Assembly: GCF_000485595.1 (NCBI RefSeq)
Contig: NW_014577066.1
Span: 854,113 to 901,306 of the forward strand
Direction of reading: 5' to 3'
DNA from: Priapulus caudatus
Taxonomy: Eukaryota > Priapulida > Priapulimorpha > Priapulimorphida > Priapulidae
DNA length: 47,194 nucleotides
Shown here one piece after another: positions 46,126 through 47,194 of the stretch. A model generated the notes under the pieces. It saw only the letters and a list, made by a program, of their open reading frames with translations, had not been told where the DNA came from and searched no databases. Within the stretch, counting starts at the first letter, position 1. Every line of letters starts with the position of its first letter. The translations under genes were made by a program, and so were the position numbers.

Positions 46126-47194
46126 GGTTACTGGAGGCGTAGTGCCGCCTGTTTGTTTGCGCTCGACATTTCGTTGCCAGCAGGTTTAAAATAGCTGCGC
46201 AAACTCGGCACATGTAGAGAGAAGAGACAAGACAATGCGAATCGATCGCGAATGCACCAAGCCGCGTTATTCTAACGCGCAGACCTGAGACCCGACATGG
46301 GCAGCCGAGCCCGTGGCATCAGCAACTCGTTTCATCGGACAAGCACCAGCATCATACAAAGGTAATGTGACCCATCAGGTCACGCGGTGCCCAACTTACC
46401 GTGTCACGTGACACTCGGCAACCTATTGCAGCAGGGGTGGCGACTGACGTGACCACACGGTGTGCACTCGCAGCAAGACACTTTCTCGGCCGGCTTGCAA
46501 ATGATTTTTTTAGACTGAATTACTAAGAAAAACTCGGTATAATTTAGCTTTACCTAGCCGTTTGATGTTTTAAATCAAACACCAACCGGTGCGTTGATGT
46601 TAGATAAACACTGATCGTGACTAGCGCTGAGTGGATTTTGCTTCCTAATTTTGTCGGCAAATTGCTTAGAATGAAAAAAACCTAAATAATTATGATCGCA
46701 AAATGAATTCGTTGATGTTGGAAATTGCATTTTATTGCCACGACGGCGCTTGTTTATCTCATGAACGGATATGTAGACGAAAACAAATCAAAAACGAGTT
46801 ACTAATGTCTGTAGAATCACACGCGGTTCACACTGCTATCTTACAGCACAGGAGGAAGTAACGAGAATAATCACACTAGTATTTCAAAGCAAATTTAGTG
46901 CAAGCTCAATTCGAGAGTAGGTAACGTTTAAAGGACCATCTTTGCTCTCGTAGGCATGACTGATTGCATAATGAGATACATTAGAGCAGATTCGTGGGGT
47001 CACGCCTGGGGGCTGTGTGACACCGCACATTGTGTATATGGTATAAGTGTTAGAACTTCAGCAAAACGCCGAATCTTTTGTATGTACCGTTATCATTAGC
47101 ATTACATGTAATTGTTATGTATTACCCGTTCCGTAGCACAATACACACGCGAAACTGCCCAAGCGAATGTAATGATCAACTCGAGGTAAAGATT

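Larger units (their letters stand above)
38452..47194. other. No coding exon recognised; probable tetraspanin intron 1 and upstream DNA
   Basis: I searched the minus strand for the missing first tetraspanin exon (Phe/Asn-rich first half of TM1 ending in a phase-0 donor) and did not find it. Short ORFs have no family features. The interval holds (GA)n tracts (39397-39520, 39620-39672), (TA)n tracts (43679-43714, 44447-44486), a TG/CA/TA cluster (45983-46125), a 42-bp palindrome, an ~110-bp direct repeat and an inverted repeat, listed separately where notable. Confidence 0.55.

Noticed and set aside
46297-46361. Possible first coding exon (ATG then a CAAAG/GTAATG donor) on the plus strand
   Set aside because: Twenty-two unremarkable codons with no family match and no promoter evidence; cannot be distinguished from chance.

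Overview
This window is animal nuclear DNA. It holds spliced genes with canonical GT-AG introns (and one GC-AG), AT-rich introns and GC-rich coding exons, many microsatellites, foldback transposon remnants, and a degenerate CCCTAA telomere-type tract. The proteins (dynamitin, FAM193, a CRACD/KIAA1211-like protein, a TSPAN33-like tetraspanin) indicate a bilaterian. The intron-rich FAM193 gene and TTAGGG-type repeat fit a non-arthropod invertebrate, probably marine, but the phylum cannot be resolved from sequence reading alone.

Layout. 1-1635: a YY1-type motif, an interstitial telomere tract and a foldback element. 1636-2853 (+): dynamitin (DCTN2) in one coding exon. 2854-5150: convergent 3' UTRs, with candidate poly(A) signals of the two genes only about 125 bp apart. 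5151-22407 (-): a FAM193-family gene whose full coding structure I reconstructed as 25 exons, 4008 nt, 1335 residues, with every splice phase consistent. Its introns carry two minisatellites, and its 4.9 kb intron 1 is a nest of foldback and hAT-like elements. 22408-24104: divergent intergenic region with a second TTAA-flanked foldback element. 24105-26939 (+): a 944-residue disordered, proline-rich protein in one exon, most like the CRACD/CRACDL (DUF4592) family. 26940-34892: no genes seen; microsatellites, one 10-N gap and a strong CTCF-like motif. 34893-38451 (-): six 3' exons of a TspanC8 tetraspanin, all introns phase 0, 5' end missing. 38452-47194: no coding exon recognised, probably intron 1 of the tetraspanin and/or intergenic, with palindromes, inverted repeats and microsatellites.

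The genes do not form a pathway; they are unrelated neighbours (dynein-dynactin transport, a Cys-rich probably nuclear protein, an actin-capping-related regulator, and a likely ADAM10 escort tetraspanin). The unexplained structure is mainly in the non-coding DNA: a minisatellite of repeated 5' splice-site-like words beside a GC donor, two TTAA-bounded foldback elements sharing a core, a three-copy foldback family, a set of three short near-perfect palindromes with common ends, and an intron minisatellite that leaves the FAM193 frame open for about 214 codons.
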